DNA from: Peribacillus sp. Bi96
GTDB taxonomy: Bacteria > Bacillota > Bacilli > Bacillales > DSM-1321
Direction: 5' to 3'
NCBI RefSeq assembly: GCF_918698115.1
Contig: NZ_CAKKLV010000003.1
Location: forward strand, 124,001-188,000
Length of the DNA stretch: 64,000 bases
The notes beneath the pieces are model-generated. The model had not been told where the DNA came from, ran no database searches, and saw nothing but the letters and a program-made list of their open reading frames with translations. Position numbers and translations under genes: made by a program. Every line of letters begins with the position of its first letter. Within the stretch, counting starts at the first letter, position 1. Shown here piece by piece: positions 8,058 through 17,304 of this stretch.

Positions 8058-9077
8058 TCAGCCAAAATAGCGGTGATATAACGTTTTGGCCTCTGCAATA
8101 TCTTTTGTTCCATGTATCAAGGCTCGTCCGTCTTTAAAAACGACCAACCGATGGGTTCCGATTGTAAATGAAAGTAAATAAGGATTTCTTTCGATTTTAC
8201 CACCTTGAGCCAGCAGATTTTTTTCGAGTTCCTCAAAATCTCTATCGTGCTTCATCGACGGCCGAATCTGGACAGAGTCCCTTCCGCATAAAACGGCTGT
8301 TTTTGTTCGATTCGAATAAGATAGGTGGGGATAGGTTGGATTCTTCCCACATGACAAACAACAGTCATTTTTTAATTTCGCTACATTTATGGATGAATGT
8401 TCGTTTTTCCAAAGATCGAATGAAACGATTTTGTTTCTTAGAGATGCATAATCGTCGACAAGAATTTTTAAAGCTTCTGTCATTTGATGGGCAACGACGG
8501 TTTGTACGGCAGGGCTAATGATTCCCGCCGTATCACAAGTCATCCCTCCCATTGGAACCGTTTCCAGCAAGCAATTCAAACATGGGGTCACCCCAGGGAT
8601 CACCGTGAAACTTATCCCATAACTCCCTACACAGGCCCCGTAAATCCATGGTATTTTAAATTTTTGTGCACTATCGTTAATAAGCATCCTCGTATCGAAA
8701 TTATCAGTTGCGTCCACTATTAAATCCACGCCACAAACGAGTCGCTCCAGTTCATCAACCGAGACATCAGACACAAGCGATTTTACGATAACATCTGAAT
8801 TTAACGCATTTAAACGATTCTTGGCAGCCACTGCTTTTGGTATTCTTTTTTCAGCATCCTCTTCACAATAAAGCTGTTGTCTTTGAAGATTGCTCCACTC
8901 AACATAATCTCTGTCAACAATGGTCAGTTTCCCAATTCCTGCACGTACAAGGCTTTCCGCGCTTCCCGTACCGAGAGCACCCGCTCCAATCACCAAAACA
9001 TGTTTTTGGCGAATTTTCGATTGCCCTTCTACCCCTATTGGGACAAAAAGAGCTTGACGTGAATAACGCTCATTCAT
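8058..9077 (-). CDS. thiF: ThiF/MoeB-type adenylyltransferase for ThiS
   Basis: A 339-residue E1-like enzyme that adenylates the C-terminal glycine of the sulfur carrier ThiS, preparing it for thiocarboxylation. Seen: nucleotide-binding G31-A-G33-A-L-G36, a Zn site made of C166/C169 and C240/C243, and Cys181 in the TCDTAG loop. About 90 residues follow the last Zn cysteine, replacing the rhodanese domain of some MoeB relatives. The gene overlaps thiG by 4 nt and is the last gene of the thi operon; thiD, present at this position in B. subtilis, is absent. Confidence 0.92.
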   Translation of the reverse strand: MNERYSRQALFVPIGVEGQSKIRQKHVLVIGAGALGTGSAESLVRAGIGKLTIVDRDYVEWSNLQRQQLYCEEDAEKRIPKAVAAKNRLNALNSDVIVKSLVSDVSVDELERLVCGVDLIVDATDNFDTRMLINDSAQKFKIPWIYGACVGSYGISFTVIPGVTPCLNCLLETVPMGGMTCDTAGIISPAVQTVVAHQMTEALKILVDDYASLRNKIVSFDLWKNEHSSINVAKLKNDCCLSCGKNPTYPHLSYSNRTKTAVLCGRDSVQIRPSMKHDRDFEELEKNLLAQGGKIERNPYLLSFTIGTHRLVVFKDGRALIHGTKDIAEAKTLYHRYFG

Positions 9078-9841
9078 CCAATGCTCATTCCTTCAACTGG
9101 ACTGCTTGCAATGGCATACTCATTTTTTTCTATTCTGCCGGCTTCATAACCCAAGCGACCTGCCTCAATGGCAAGTTTCATTGCTTTCGCCATCTTGATT
9201 GGATCTTTTGCACCGGATACTGCAGTATTAAGCAGAACACCATCTGCCCCTAATTCCATGGCGATTGCCGCATCTGAGGGTGTTCCTATCCCCGCATCAA
9301 CAATTACTGGAACATCGGATTGTTCCATGATGAATCGTAAGTTCAGTGGGTTTATAATGCCTTGACCAGAGCCAATTGGTGAAGCACCAGGCATGATTGC
9401 ATGGCAACCCACTTCTTCAAGCCGTTTTGCAAGCAACACGTCATCCGAAGTATAGGGTAATACGATGAATCCAAGTTTCACTAATTCTTCAGCGGCTTTC
9501 AAGGTTTCAATTGGATCAGGCAGTAGTGTTTTTTGACAACCAATGACTTCTACCTTAATCATGTCACATAAACCAGAGGCCTTTGCAAGCTGGGCTATGC
9601 GCACTGCTTCTTTAGCCGTTTTAGCTCCTGCTGTATTGGGAAGGAGTGTATATTTTTTCAAATCAAGCTTTTCTAAGAAATTAGGTTGAGTGGCTTCAAA
9701 GATATTCATTCTCCGGACTGCAAAAGTTAATATTTCCGTCTCTGAAACTTCCACCGATTGCTTTTGAACATCGAAATTCGGATATTTTCCAGTACCTAAT
9801 AATAATCTTGAAGAAAATTCATAAGAACCAATCTTTAACAT
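9074..9841 (-). CDS. thiG: Thiazole synthase ThiG
   Basis: A 255-residue TIM-barrel enzyme that joins 1-deoxy-D-xylulose 5-phosphate, dehydroglycine and the sulfur of ThiS thiocarboxylate into the thiazole phosphate carboxylate. The Schiff-base lysine is K96 in DMIKVEVIG; phosphate-binding GIGTPSDA and [10 protein letters not shown] are near the C-terminus. It starts one nucleotide after the thiS stop and overlaps thiF. Length fits the family. Confidence 0.96.
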   Translation of the reverse strand: MLKIGSYEFSSRLLLGTGKYPNFDVQKQSVEVSETEILTFAVRRMNIFEATQPNFLEKLDLKKYTLLPNTAGAKTAKEAVRIAQLAKASGLCDMIKVEVIGCQKTLLPDPIETLKAAEELVKLGFIVLPYTSDDVLLAKRLEEVGCHAIMPGASPIGSGQGIINPLNLRFIMEQSDVPVIVDAGIGTPSDAAIAMELGADGVLLNTAVSGAKDPIKMAKAMKLAIEAGRLGYEAGRIEKNEYAIASSPVEGMSIG

Positions 9842-9842
9842 A

Positions 9843-10046
9843 TCATCCGCCTCCTACAAAATGTACAATCTCTACCTTGTCACCATTTGACAAACGTGTT
9901 TCACTTTGATTTTCTTTTGCCAGTATTTCATCATTCAATTCAACGATCACTACTTTATGATGTAAATTAAAGTGTTGCAAAAGTTCTGCAACAGTTGACT
10001 CATCTTCAGGAATGCGTATTTTTTCCCCGTTAATAATCAATTCCAA
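9843..10046 (-). CDS. thiS: Sulfur carrier protein ThiS (TTG start)
   Basis: A 67-residue ubiquitin-like protein ending in [10 protein letters not shown]; the C-terminal Gly-Gly is adenylated by ThiF and thiocarboxylated. The frame stays open upstream into thiO, but GGAGGTGA lies 7-8 nt before TTG 10046..10044 and directly after the thiO stop, and starting there gives the usual length of about 66 residues. I therefore choose the TTG start. Confidence 0.9.
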   Translation of the reverse strand: MELIINGEKIRIPEDESTVAELLQHFNLHHKVVIVELNDEILAKENQSETRLSNGDKVEIVHFVGGG

Positions 10047-10060
10047 TTCAATCACCTCCA

Positions 10061-11185
10061 TTAAGAAAAAATGGTCTGTATCGAACGATTCAATCGAAAA
10101 GCGGACCATTCAGGATTTGTCTTTCTTTCCACAAGGTCCGCTATAAGCACGCCTGTAATTGGAGAAAGAAGGATACCATTCCTGTAGTGACCCGTTGCAA
10201 TGAAAAGCCCTTTGCATGCTGGATGTTCACCAAAGTACGGCAGGCCATCACCTGTTTGAGGGCGTATGCCTGCCCATGTTTTTTCCCATTCGGTTCCTTT
10301 TATTGCCGGAAGCAATCGCGTTGCCTTTTCTATTAACGTCGAAATCCCTTCCATACTTACCTTTTGATCGAATGTGTTCGCTTTAACCGTTGCCCCGACA
10401 ATGATTCTCCCGCCAACTTTGGGTACAAGATAGCAGCCATGTGAAAAGATCGTTTTTTCTAGCAATGGACGATCAGTCAGGACGGAAAAGCACTCTCCCT
10501 TTACCGGGTAGGTATCGAGGTTTATCCCTGATTTTTCAAGGAGGAAAGCACTCCACGCCCCACTTGCTACAATTACATTTTCACTAGAGAATTCGCCTAT
10601 ATTAGTGACTACTCCTTTTACAGAGCCGTTTTCCGTACGAAAATCAGAGACATGGACAAATTCCCTTATATCAACACCAAGGGCAGCTGCAGATTTACTA
10701 AAAGCGAGCGACAGACTTGTTGCTGAGACTTGTCCATCCTTCGGGATATACATGGCACCCTTAATCTCATCCGAAAGAAGCGGTTCCGATTTCCTTATAT
10801 CGGCAGTCGATAACCATTCCGCCTCAAGTCCGGCGTTTTGCTGGATTTTGATCATGTTCTTCATCTCGGCTACCTGATCATTCGTTAAGGCCACTTTAAA
10901 CATACCTTTATTCACTAATTCGATGTCTATTCCGCTTATGTCTTTCAATTCTTCTGCAAGGGCTGGAAACATCCCCCTGCTTTTGCTTGCCAATGTAAAA
11001 AGGGGGTTATCAGCTTCCAACTCGGATTGAGCTCCTAACATCCCGGCTGCAGCACTGGATGCTTTACTGGCAAGTCTATCTTTTTCCAATAAAAGGACCT
11101 TTTTACCTCGTTTGGCTAATTGAAAAGCAATGGATCCACCAATTACTCCTCCTCCAACAATGATTGAATCATATATGGAATTCAT
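10061..11185 (-). CDS. thiO: Glycine oxidase ThiO
   Basis: A 374-residue FAD-dependent oxidase converting glycine to dehydroglycine (iminoacetate) for ThiG. The dinucleotide motif IIVGGGVIGGSIAFQLA is at residues 8-24, followed by LLLEKD; the C-terminal GIRPQTGDGLPYFGEHP and GHYRNGILLSP are typical of ThiO. It follows tenI by 1 nt. Oxygen is the electron acceptor in the family. Confidence 0.94.
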   Translation of the reverse strand: MNSIYDSIIVGGGVIGGSIAFQLAKRGKKVLLLEKDRLASKASSAAAGMLGAQSELEADNPLFTLASKSRGMFPALAEELKDISGIDIELVNKGMFKVALTNDQVAEMKNMIKIQQNAGLEAEWLSTADIRKSEPLLSDEIKGAMYIPKDGQVSATSLSLAFSKSAAALGVDIREFVHVSDFRTENGSVKGVVTNIGEFSSENVIVASGAWSAFLLEKSGINLDTYPVKGECFSVLTDRPLLEKTIFSHGCYLVPKVGGRIIVGATVKANTFDQKVSMEGISTLIEKATRLLPAIKGTEWEKTWAGIRPQTGDGLPYFGEHPACKGLFIATGHYRNGILLSPITGVLIADLVERKTNPEWSAFRLNRSIQTIFS

Positions 11186-11186
11186 C

Positions 11187-11798
11187 TTATGTCTCCTTTC
11201 CTAAAGACTTCAAATATTGTTTAACAGCTATAACCGGATGTTCAGCTTCAAGCACACCTGACATGACCGCGATTCCTTGTGCACCCGCATCCCGCACGAC
11301 ATGACAATTGGAAGGTGTTATTCCGCCTATTGCAATAATCGGAAGATTAACATTTCTTGTGATTGCATGAAGCTCCTCCACTCCCTTGGGAGGAAGGCCG
11401 CGTTTCGAGTCCGTTTCAAAAACATGTCCATAAATCGCGTAATTGGCTCCATTACGGAAGGCCGCTTTCGCTTCATCCATGGAATGGATCGAACAGCCGA
11501 CACTCATCTCTGGAAATGATCCTTTTACGACTCCGGCATCTAAACTATGAAAAGCCAATTGCACGCCAAATACTTTCTGTGCCCAAGCTACATCCACTCG
11601 GTCATTAATGATGATTTTAGATAATGGGATCTTCTTGTCATGTAATAGGGTTACTGCTCGATAGAGTTCTGATGCACTCATATGCTTTTCCCTTAAATAG
11701 AAGAAATCAACATATTCCTGAATGCGTGAAGCAATCTCCACGAACTTTTCAATTGGCTGTTTCCCAGTTGAAATAATATGCAATTCCTGTCCATTCAT
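11187..11798 (-). CDS. tenI: Thiazole tautomerase TenI
   Basis: A 203-residue TIM barrel of the ThiE/TenI family. TenI aromatises the thiazole product of ThiG. The catalytic histidine corresponds to H125 in YAIYGHVFETDSKRG (His122 in B. subtilis TenI), and the glycine-rich phosphate loop is IAIGGITPSN. The ThiE-type pyrophosphate-site signature is not evident, and the place beside thiO/thiS/thiG favours TenI over thiamine phosphate synthase. Confidence 0.88.
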   Translation of the reverse strand: MNGQELHIISTGKQPIEKFVEIASRIQEYVDFFYLREKHMSASELYRAVTLLHDKKIPLSKIIINDRVDVAWAQKVFGVQLAFHSLDAGVVKGSFPEMSVGCSIHSMDEAKAAFRNGANYAIYGHVFETDSKRGLPPKGVEELHAITRNVNLPIIAIGGITPSNCHVVRDAGAQGIAVMSGVLEAEHPVIAVKQYLKSLGKET

Positions 11799-11839
11799 AC
11801 TAAGAACCCCTTAACTAGTAAAGTTACAATCTCATACAT

Positions 11840-12616
11840 TCATATAGGCAGTAATGGGAATTGAATCGATAGATAAAACCCAGCCAACAGCAGGATGATA
11901 AAATACAGAATGAATCCATGGTCTTTTTTTGAAAACCCAAATTCATAATAGTATGTTCGATCCCGAGTGTCTGAAAATCGCTTCGCCTCCATCGCAACCG
12001 CGATTCGGTGAGCCCGCCTAATGCTTCCGGATAACAACGGGATGGAATAGGCTTTCATTTTAAAATATACCGATCTAATCCCTTTTCCCTTTTCAAAACC
12101 ACGTACCTTCATCGCGTTTCGTATCGTTTGGAACTCCTCCATCATGATGGGGATGAGCCTTAATGCCGCCATGAAACTATAAGCATATTTCGGTTTAAGC
12201 TTAACTTGCTGCATTAACGAATAAAACAAGTTCACGGGTCTCGTCGTCAAGGAAAAAGTTAAACCTAGTGCCGCAAAAAGCAAGGCTCGAAAGCCTACCA
12301 GTAATCCCCTCATGAAACTTTCTTCCGTAATCGATATAAGACCCCACTCAAACCAAAGTGTCTCACCTTTACCGAATAAAATCATTGTTAGAGAAGTGGA
12401 TATAAAAATGAAACAAAACGGGATGGACAAAAGCAAAATGTGTTTAATCGAATGCCCGGTAAAACACAAAAATAAGAGTAAAACTCCAAGCGTCACATTC
12501 ATCATATAATTCAGATCATGAATGAATAACGCCACAATGCATAATACAATCAATGCGACAAGTTTAAGGCTTGGATTGACCTTATGGAGCCATGTTTCTG
12601 CACTTGAAACAATCAC
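11840..12616 (-). CDS. ykoC: ECF transporter transmembrane protein YkoC
   Basis: A 258-residue T-component (EcfT type) with about five to six membrane helices and the cytoplasmic Ala-Arg-Gly-type coupling signatures: MAALRLIPIMMEEFQTIR and MKVRGFE (about residues 148-175), then MEAKRFS. With YkoD and YkoE it forms the thiamine precursor (hydroxymethylpyrimidine) importer. It ends 42 nt before tenI. Confidence 0.9.
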   Translation of the reverse strand: MIVSSAETWLHKVNPSLKLVALIVLCIVALFIHDLNYMMNVTLGVLLLFLCFTGHSIKHILLLSIPFCFIFISTSLTMILFGKGETLWFEWGLISITEESFMRGLLVGFRALLFAALGLTFSLTTRPVNLFYSLMQQVKLKPKYAYSFMAALRLIPIMMEEFQTIRNAMKVRGFEKGKGIRSVYFKMKAYSIPLLSGSIRRAHRIAVAMEAKRFSDTRDRTYYYEFGFSKKDHGFILYFIILLLAGFYLSIQFPLLPI

Positions 12617-12632
12617 CTACATGACACTCCTT

Positions 12633-14108
12633 TTAAAATGATAAAACTTTGGTCTCCACAAATCCGGATTGGGTGCTGACCTTTTCATCACTTATTACGT
12701 CCCCATCTTTTACCGTCCAGATCCTGGTTGCAAAGTTATTTGAAATATGATCATCATGAGTTACCATGATCACTGTTATTCCGCGCCTTCGGTATTCCTC
12801 AAACCATTCCAGTAATGCAAAGGTATTTTTCGAATCTTGACCAAAGGTGGGCTCATCCAAGAGAATGATTTTTTTTTCAATTACGATTGAGGCAGCTACG
12901 CTTAAGCGACGCTTTTGACCCATTGATAATTGAAACGGATGTTTATCTTGATGCGCCTCTAGGCGGAACACTTCGAGCAATGAGTGGACTCTCTCCCCTA
13001 TTTCTTGTTGCGTTCTTTTGTCAATTCGCAATGAATAAGCAATTTCTTCATATACAGAATTTGCAACGAACTGAAACTCAGGATTTTGAAAGACAAACGT
13101 CATATGATCGGTTAGATTTTTCACCCTTTTAATAGGGGTACCCATCAATTCATACGTGCCATTCGTTTTTATGAACTGCATCAGTGCGTGCAAAAGAGTA
13201 CTCTTCCCCGCACCATTTTCTCCCCTGATTACAATCCATTCACCTGAATGGACCTGCAGCTCTTCAACTTTGATTTTCTCTTCTTTTTTCCGAAAACCAC
13301 TAAAACCTTGGACTTGCATAAGGGGGACACCGTCACTGGATTGGTGTTCGCGAATCGGTTTATTGTCGTGTATATATTCATCCCAAACACCAGGGAACCA
13401 AATTCCGTGTTCCTTCATTTCATTTTTATATAGGGAAAGGATGGTATCTTTTGGACCATCAGCTATGATTTGACCGTCATCATTAAAAAGCACGATTCTA
13501 TCAATGAATTCTAAAACATGGTCAATTTTATGTTCCACGATAATAACGGTCTTGTCTCGTCCAATTCCCTTCAACAAGTCCCAAATTTCTTTTGTTCCTT
13601 CCGGATCAAGCATAGCGGTTGGTTCATCCAAAAATATCACTTCTGGTTCAAGTGCCAATACCGAAGCAATCGCCAGACGCTGTTTCATGCCGCCTGATAA
13701 TGTATCAATACTTGTATGAATAGTCTTTAGGTTCAATCCAACTTGACGGAGATGATGTTGGATCCTCTCTTTCATTTCTTGCTTAGGAACGGATAGATTC
13801 TCAAGGACGAAAGCAATTTCCTCATCGGCAAATGGCATGCAAAACTGACTATCAGGGTCTTGAAAAACATATCCCCATGAAGTAGGCCACTTCAATTCTT
13901 CCGCTTTCATCGGGACTTCGATGGAATTTGGTATCAATCCACTTAACACTTGTAAAAGTGTGGACTTACCACATCCTGATGGTCCCAACAAAAGAACTTT
14001 TTCACCCCTATCAAACGAGACGGATAGGTCCTTGAATAGCAAGGACTCATCTCCGGGAAATTTCATTCTTAACTTTTCTACATGAACGATTCGTTCCATG
14101 GTCATCAA
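12633..14108 (-). CDS. ykoD: ECF transporter ATPase YkoD (two ABC domains)
   Basis: A 491-residue protein with two fused ABC ATPase domains. Domain 1: Walker A GPSGCGKST (about residue 42), signature LSGGMKQR, Walker B VIFLDEPT. Domain 2: Walker A GENGAGKST (about 298), signature LSMGQKRR, Walker B IILLDEPT. It energises HMP uptake with YkoC and YkoE. The tandem ATPase matches YkoD rather than the separate EcfA1/A2 of other systems. Confidence 0.92.
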   Translation of the reverse strand: MMTMERIVHVEKLRMKFPGDESLLFKDLSVSFDRGEKVLLLGPSGCGKSTLLQVLSGLIPNSIEVPMKAEELKWPTSWGYVFQDPDSQFCMPFADEEIAFVLENLSVPKQEMKERIQHHLRQVGLNLKTIHTSIDTLSGGMKQRLAIASVLALEPEVIFLDEPTAMLDPEGTKEIWDLLKGIGRDKTVIIVEHKIDHVLEFIDRIVLFNDDGQIIADGPKDTILSLYKNEMKEHGIWFPGVWDEYIHDNKPIREHQSSDGVPLMQVQGFSGFRKKEEKIKVEELQVHSGEWIVIRGENGAGKSTLLHALMQFIKTNGTYELMGTPIKRVKNLTDHMTFVFQNPEFQFVANSVYEEIAYSLRIDKRTQQEIGERVHSLLEVFRLEAHQDKHPFQLSMGQKRRLSVAASIVIEKKIILLDEPTFGQDSKNTFALLEWFEEYRRRGITVIMVTHDDHISNNFATRIWTVKDGDVISDEKVSTQSGFVETKVLSF

Positions 14109-14111
14109 CCT

Positions 14112-14696
14112 CTACTTTTGGTCCAGTTCTGCATAATCCTTACTGGAAACCGGACGTACAAGATTAGTTACTCCTGTTGCTTCCAGGACTTTAACTAGAT
14201 AGTAAGCAGTCACTCCGGCAAAGAAAATGGAGCCTATGAACCTCGCAATCATGAATAACGATAGATTCCAAAGAGAGAGCGCACCTATTTCCCCATATGC
14301 AAAATCCATGAGGACTGATCCCAGGCAGGATGCTATCGCCGCTAATACAGCGACCGACATATTGAACTTTTTATATTTGAACGCCATGAAAACTAGTTCC
14401 GCGAACAATCCTTGTACAACTCCATATAAGAGTACGGTTAGCCCCCATGGTGAACCTAGAAAGAATTCTCCGGAAGCTGCAGCAATCTCCGCCAGTAGCG
14501 CCACACCCGGTTTCCTCAAAACTAAAAAGGCAACGGGTCCAGCTATAAACCACATCCCATAAATAAGTTGATCTACATGTAATCCTAATGGTTTAACGGA
14601 ATAATAAAGTGAACCCCAAACGATATAGACTATTCCAAATGCCACGGCAATCACGATCGTGACTAATATATCCGTTAATTTCAACCCTTTTTTCAT
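14112..14696 (-). CDS. ykoE: ECF substrate-binding component YkoE
   Basis: A 194-residue integral membrane S-component with six predicted hydrophobic segments (e.g. ILVTIVIAVAFGIVYIVWG at 10-28). YkoE-family proteins give the complex specificity for thiamine-related pyrimidines. It is the second gene of the TPP-riboswitch transcript, 14 nt downstream of tenA and 3 nt upstream of ykoD. Confidence 0.9.
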   Translation of the reverse strand: MKKGLKLTDILVTIVIAVAFGIVYIVWGSLYYSVKPLGLHVDQLIYGMWFIAGPVAFLVLRKPGVALLAEIAAASGEFFLGSPWGLTVLLYGVVQGLFAELVFMAFKYKKFNMSVAVLAAIASCLGSVLMDFAYGEIGALSLWNLSLFMIARFIGSIFFAGVTAYYLVKVLEATGVTNLVRPVSSKDYAELDQK

Positions 14697-14710
14697 TGTT
14701 TCAATCTCCT

Positions 14711-15394
14711 TTATACCTCTAATGTTTCCTTATGCACCGGCCATGTCTCTAGACGATAAGCCATTTCCCAAAATGAGTATTCATATTGGCTGCTAAGAAT
14801 AAAATGCTCCTTCATTCTTTCCCTATCTACATCTGTTACTTTTTCAGCAATCTCATCAAGCCTTGCAATTTGTTCTTCGACCAAAGAGCGGAACCACTCT
14901 CCTCCGTAAGCCGCTATCCATTCTTGATATATCGGCTCTTCCGGTTTACACGCTTTCAGCTTTTCGCCGATTTCATAATACAGCCAATAACATGGCAAGA
15001 TAGCTGAAATAACATCCCCTAAATGACCAGAATATGCCGCACGATACATATGGGAAGTGTAAGCATAAGCAGTTGGTGCAGGTTTGAACTTTTCCCTTTC
15101 TTCTTTTGTGATCCCTAATCTCTCAGAAAAATTTTCATGAAGCTTCAACTCCGCTTCATATGTTCCTTGTGCATGGCCGGCAAGCCTGCTTGTTGTATGT
15201 AAATCTGTAGCCTTGACTGCTCCTAAAGCTTGAACTCTGGCAAAATGTGATAAGTAATAGGCATCTTGCTTGACATAAAAACGAAAACACTCTATGGGCA
15301 ATGTGCCATCGCCTATTCCTGCAACAAATGGATGGTTAAAACTTGCTTCCCAAATATGATCAACTTCCTGGCGGATTTCCTCTGAAAACTTCAT
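14711..15394 (-). CDS. tenA: Aminopyrimidine aminohydrolase / thiaminase II TenA
   Basis: A 227-residue all-helical enzyme that hydrolyses aminopyrimidines from degraded thiamine to HMP (and thiamine itself). Starting at ATG of MKFSEE, 8 nt after GGAGGT, the catalytic residues fall at the B. subtilis numbers: Cys135 in ILPCYW, Glu205 in QYEYSFWE and Asp44. An upstream in-frame TTG overlaps the ribosome-binding site. First gene of the thi operon, so HMP salvage, uptake and thiazole synthesis are co-regulated. Confidence 0.94.
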   Translation of the reverse strand: MKFSEEIRQEVDHIWEASFNHPFVAGIGDGTLPIECFRFYVKQDAYYLSHFARVQALGAVKATDLHTTSRLAGHAQGTYEAELKLHENFSERLGITKEEREKFKPAPTAYAYTSHMYRAAYSGHLGDVISAILPCYWLYYEIGEKLKACKPEEPIYQEWIAAYGGEWFRSLVEEQIARLDEIAEKVTDVDRERMKEHFILSSQYEYSFWEMAYRLETWPVHKETLEV

Positions 15395-15461
15395 CTTCAT
15401 TACCTCCAATTTTTATTTTTCCAATGAATGATACGGGAAAATACCTCCTCTTTTTTGACAA

Positions 15462-15498
15462 ATAAAAAACCACTTTCTTTGACGTAAAGAAAGTGGTT
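15462..15498 (-). terminator. Riboswitch-controlled terminator before tenA
   Basis: ACCACTTTCTTT / AAAGAAAGTGGT is a perfect 12-bp stem followed on the minus strand by TTTTTTATTTG, between the TPP aptamer and tenA: transcription attenuation. Confidence 0.88.
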
Positions 15499-15534
15499 GT
15501 ACTTGAAATAATACAGAAACGTATTGTTCCAGAC

Positions 15535-15645
15535 CCCACTTCCCTACGCTGGTATAAACCAGATCAGGTTCTAAGGGTCTTAAAGTCATACTTTAATCTC
15601 AGCTTCTCAGGTAAAATAGCTTTTACCAATAAAGCACCCCTAGTG
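15535..15645 (-). ncRNA. TPP (THI-box) riboswitch aptamer
   Basis: The minus strand contains GGGGTGC, ACCTGAGA and the invariant ACCCTTAGAACCTGATCTGG then ATACCAGCGTAGGGAA. These are the conserved THI-element segments. With the terminator just downstream it should switch off the whole tenA-to-thiF operon when TPP is abundant. Confidence 0.95.
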
Positions 15646-15845
15646 GTACAAATTGTATATATAATTCATTTGCCTTTATATTAACACGATAAATCCAATT
15701 GTCAAACGGATTAGAAAAGTTTTCAAGCATTGATGTAGATTAATACTTTATAGGATTAATAGCCTTTCAAGCTTGTATCCCCCTCTAACCATGCGATCTA
15801 TGCTGGTTGGATTGATAAAAAAAGGTTGAGAAGTTTATTTCGTTA

Positions 15846-15908
15846 TTTACTCGTAAATTCCGTTGATTTACTCGTGAGTTTGCGTGTTTTACTCGTGAAT
15901 TCCGTTAT
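15846..15908 (+). repeat. Three-unit 21-bp tandem repeat, locus B
   Basis: TTTACTCGT recurs exactly at 15846, 15867 and 15888, each followed by RARTTYSCGT-like sequence. The same unit and period occur in inverted orientation at locus A (7240-7290). It lies 4-9 nt beyond the stop of the MFS gene and upstream of the TPP riboswitch. Confidence 0.75.
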
Positions 15909-15916
15909 CTATTAAT

Positions 15917-17278
15917 TTATGCATTTGTTGTTGCTTTTAGTTTTATATTTTCCTCAATCTGTGTTTTATCATAGCTGCCATACTTCTCTTTCACAACCAG
16001 TAACGCTAAGGCCGCCATTATGCTCGGAACTGTGAAGGCCATAAATGCATTTTGTGGCGAATAGTTTGCAGCCAGCAATAAACCTATTAATGTAGGGGCA
16101 ACAATCGCTCCAATTCTACCAAACGCCAAGGCCCACCCTATCCCGGTGGTCCTTATCTCACGTGGATAATACTCGGAAATATACGTATTGGCCAAATTCA
16201 TCGTACCCACTGTACAGGCACCTCCAAAAGCGATTAAAATATATAATGCCACTGCATTTGAGGTTAATCCTAATATTACAAAGCAGACCGTACCAATGGC
16301 ACAGAGGGATACAAGTACTCTTCTATGACCCATTTTCCCAACTAAGTACCCTCCAATTATCGATCCGCCAATTTGCCCTAACCCCGATATAAGATTGAAA
16401 GATAAACTGGATGTAAGGCCGTATCCGGACTGCTGCATGATTTTCGGTAACCATGTATTGAGTCCGTATACCATAAGTAAACAATTAAAGGCAGCTACCC
16501 AAAACGCAAATGTACTAAGAGTACGCTTATCTTCAAAGAGTTTCTTGACTGGAAAGCCTTTTGCCCTTTCTTGGACCTTGGCAAACTCATAGTCGTCCGA
16601 GTCTTTATAGTCGCCCTCTGGATCAATGCGATTCAAAATTCCGGCAAGTTTTGCCCCTTGTTTTCGAATAACATAATAGGAAAGCGATTCAGGAAATTGC
16701 TTCATGAAGAATGGCAGTGCCAGTAAGGGAAGCGCCCCAATCCAATATAATACCCTCCAACTCATTTGTTCCATCACATACATTCCAATTAAAGAAGCAA
16801 GAATGCTTCCAATTGAATAACCACAGTACATTGTAGTTACAATGAGCACCTTATACTTTTTGGGTGAGTATTCCGCCATTAAGGAGATAACGTTTGGCAT
16901 TAATCCTCCCATTCCCAAGGCTGCTATAAATCGCATGATCGAGAAAAAGGCAGGATTTGGGGCGAAACTTGAAAGTAATGTAAAAATGCTGAATATACAT
17001 ATGCTAATGGCAAGCACTTTTTTTCTCCCTATTTTATCCGCCAGGGGTGCAAATATGAGGGCTCCTACCATCATTCCGAACAATGAATAACTTGCTATTC
17101 CGCCAGCTTCGACTGGCGTCAAGCTCCATTCCTCCATCATCAAAGGTAAACCTACTCCGTACATGGCTATATCAAATCCATCGAAGGTAATTGCGAACAA
17201 ACACCACATAAAGACCATTAATTGAAAACGGCCAAATTTACTATTCCCCACCACTTCCGAAGCATTAACTTCACGCAA
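15917..17278 (-). CDS. MFS transporter, aromatic acid:H+ symporter type (TTG start)
   Basis: A 453-residue, 12-helix permease resembling the AAHS family (PcaK/BenK-like): FDGFDIAMYGVGLP in TM1, DKIGRKKVL in the first loop (about residues 81-89), and YYPREIRTTGIGWA near TM10-11. It starts at TTG with GAGGAGGG 6 nt upstream. Last gene of the catabolic operon, 26 nt after the hydratase, so it probably imports the aromatic acid (anthranilate, 3-hydroxyanthranilate or a relative) that the operon degrades. Confidence 0.85.
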   Translation of the reverse strand: MREVNASEVVGNSKFGRFQLMVFMWCLFAITFDGFDIAMYGVGLPLMMEEWSLTPVEAGGIASYSLFGMMVGALIFAPLADKIGRKKVLAISICIFSIFTLLSSFAPNPAFFSIMRFIAALGMGGLMPNVISLMAEYSPKKYKVLIVTTMYCGYSIGSILASLIGMYVMEQMSWRVLYWIGALPLLALPFFMKQFPESLSYYVIRKQGAKLAGILNRIDPEGDYKDSDDYEFAKVQERAKGFPVKKLFEDKRTLSTFAFWVAAFNCLLMVYGLNTWLPKIMQQSGYGLTSSLSFNLISGLGQIGGSIIGGYLVGKMGHRRVLVSLCAIGTVCFVILGLTSNAVALYILIAFGGACTVGTMNLANTYISEYYPREIRTTGIGWALAFGRIGAIVAPTLIGLLLAANYSPQNAFMAFTVPSIMAALALLVVKEKYGSYDKTQIEENIKLKATTNA

Positions 17279-17304
17279 TTATTTCCCTCCTCTTTGCGAG
17301 TTTT

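Noticed and set aside
7240-15908. CRISPR array interpretation of the 21-bp tandem repeats
   Set aside because: There are only three contiguous units without spacers, and no cas genes occur in the window.
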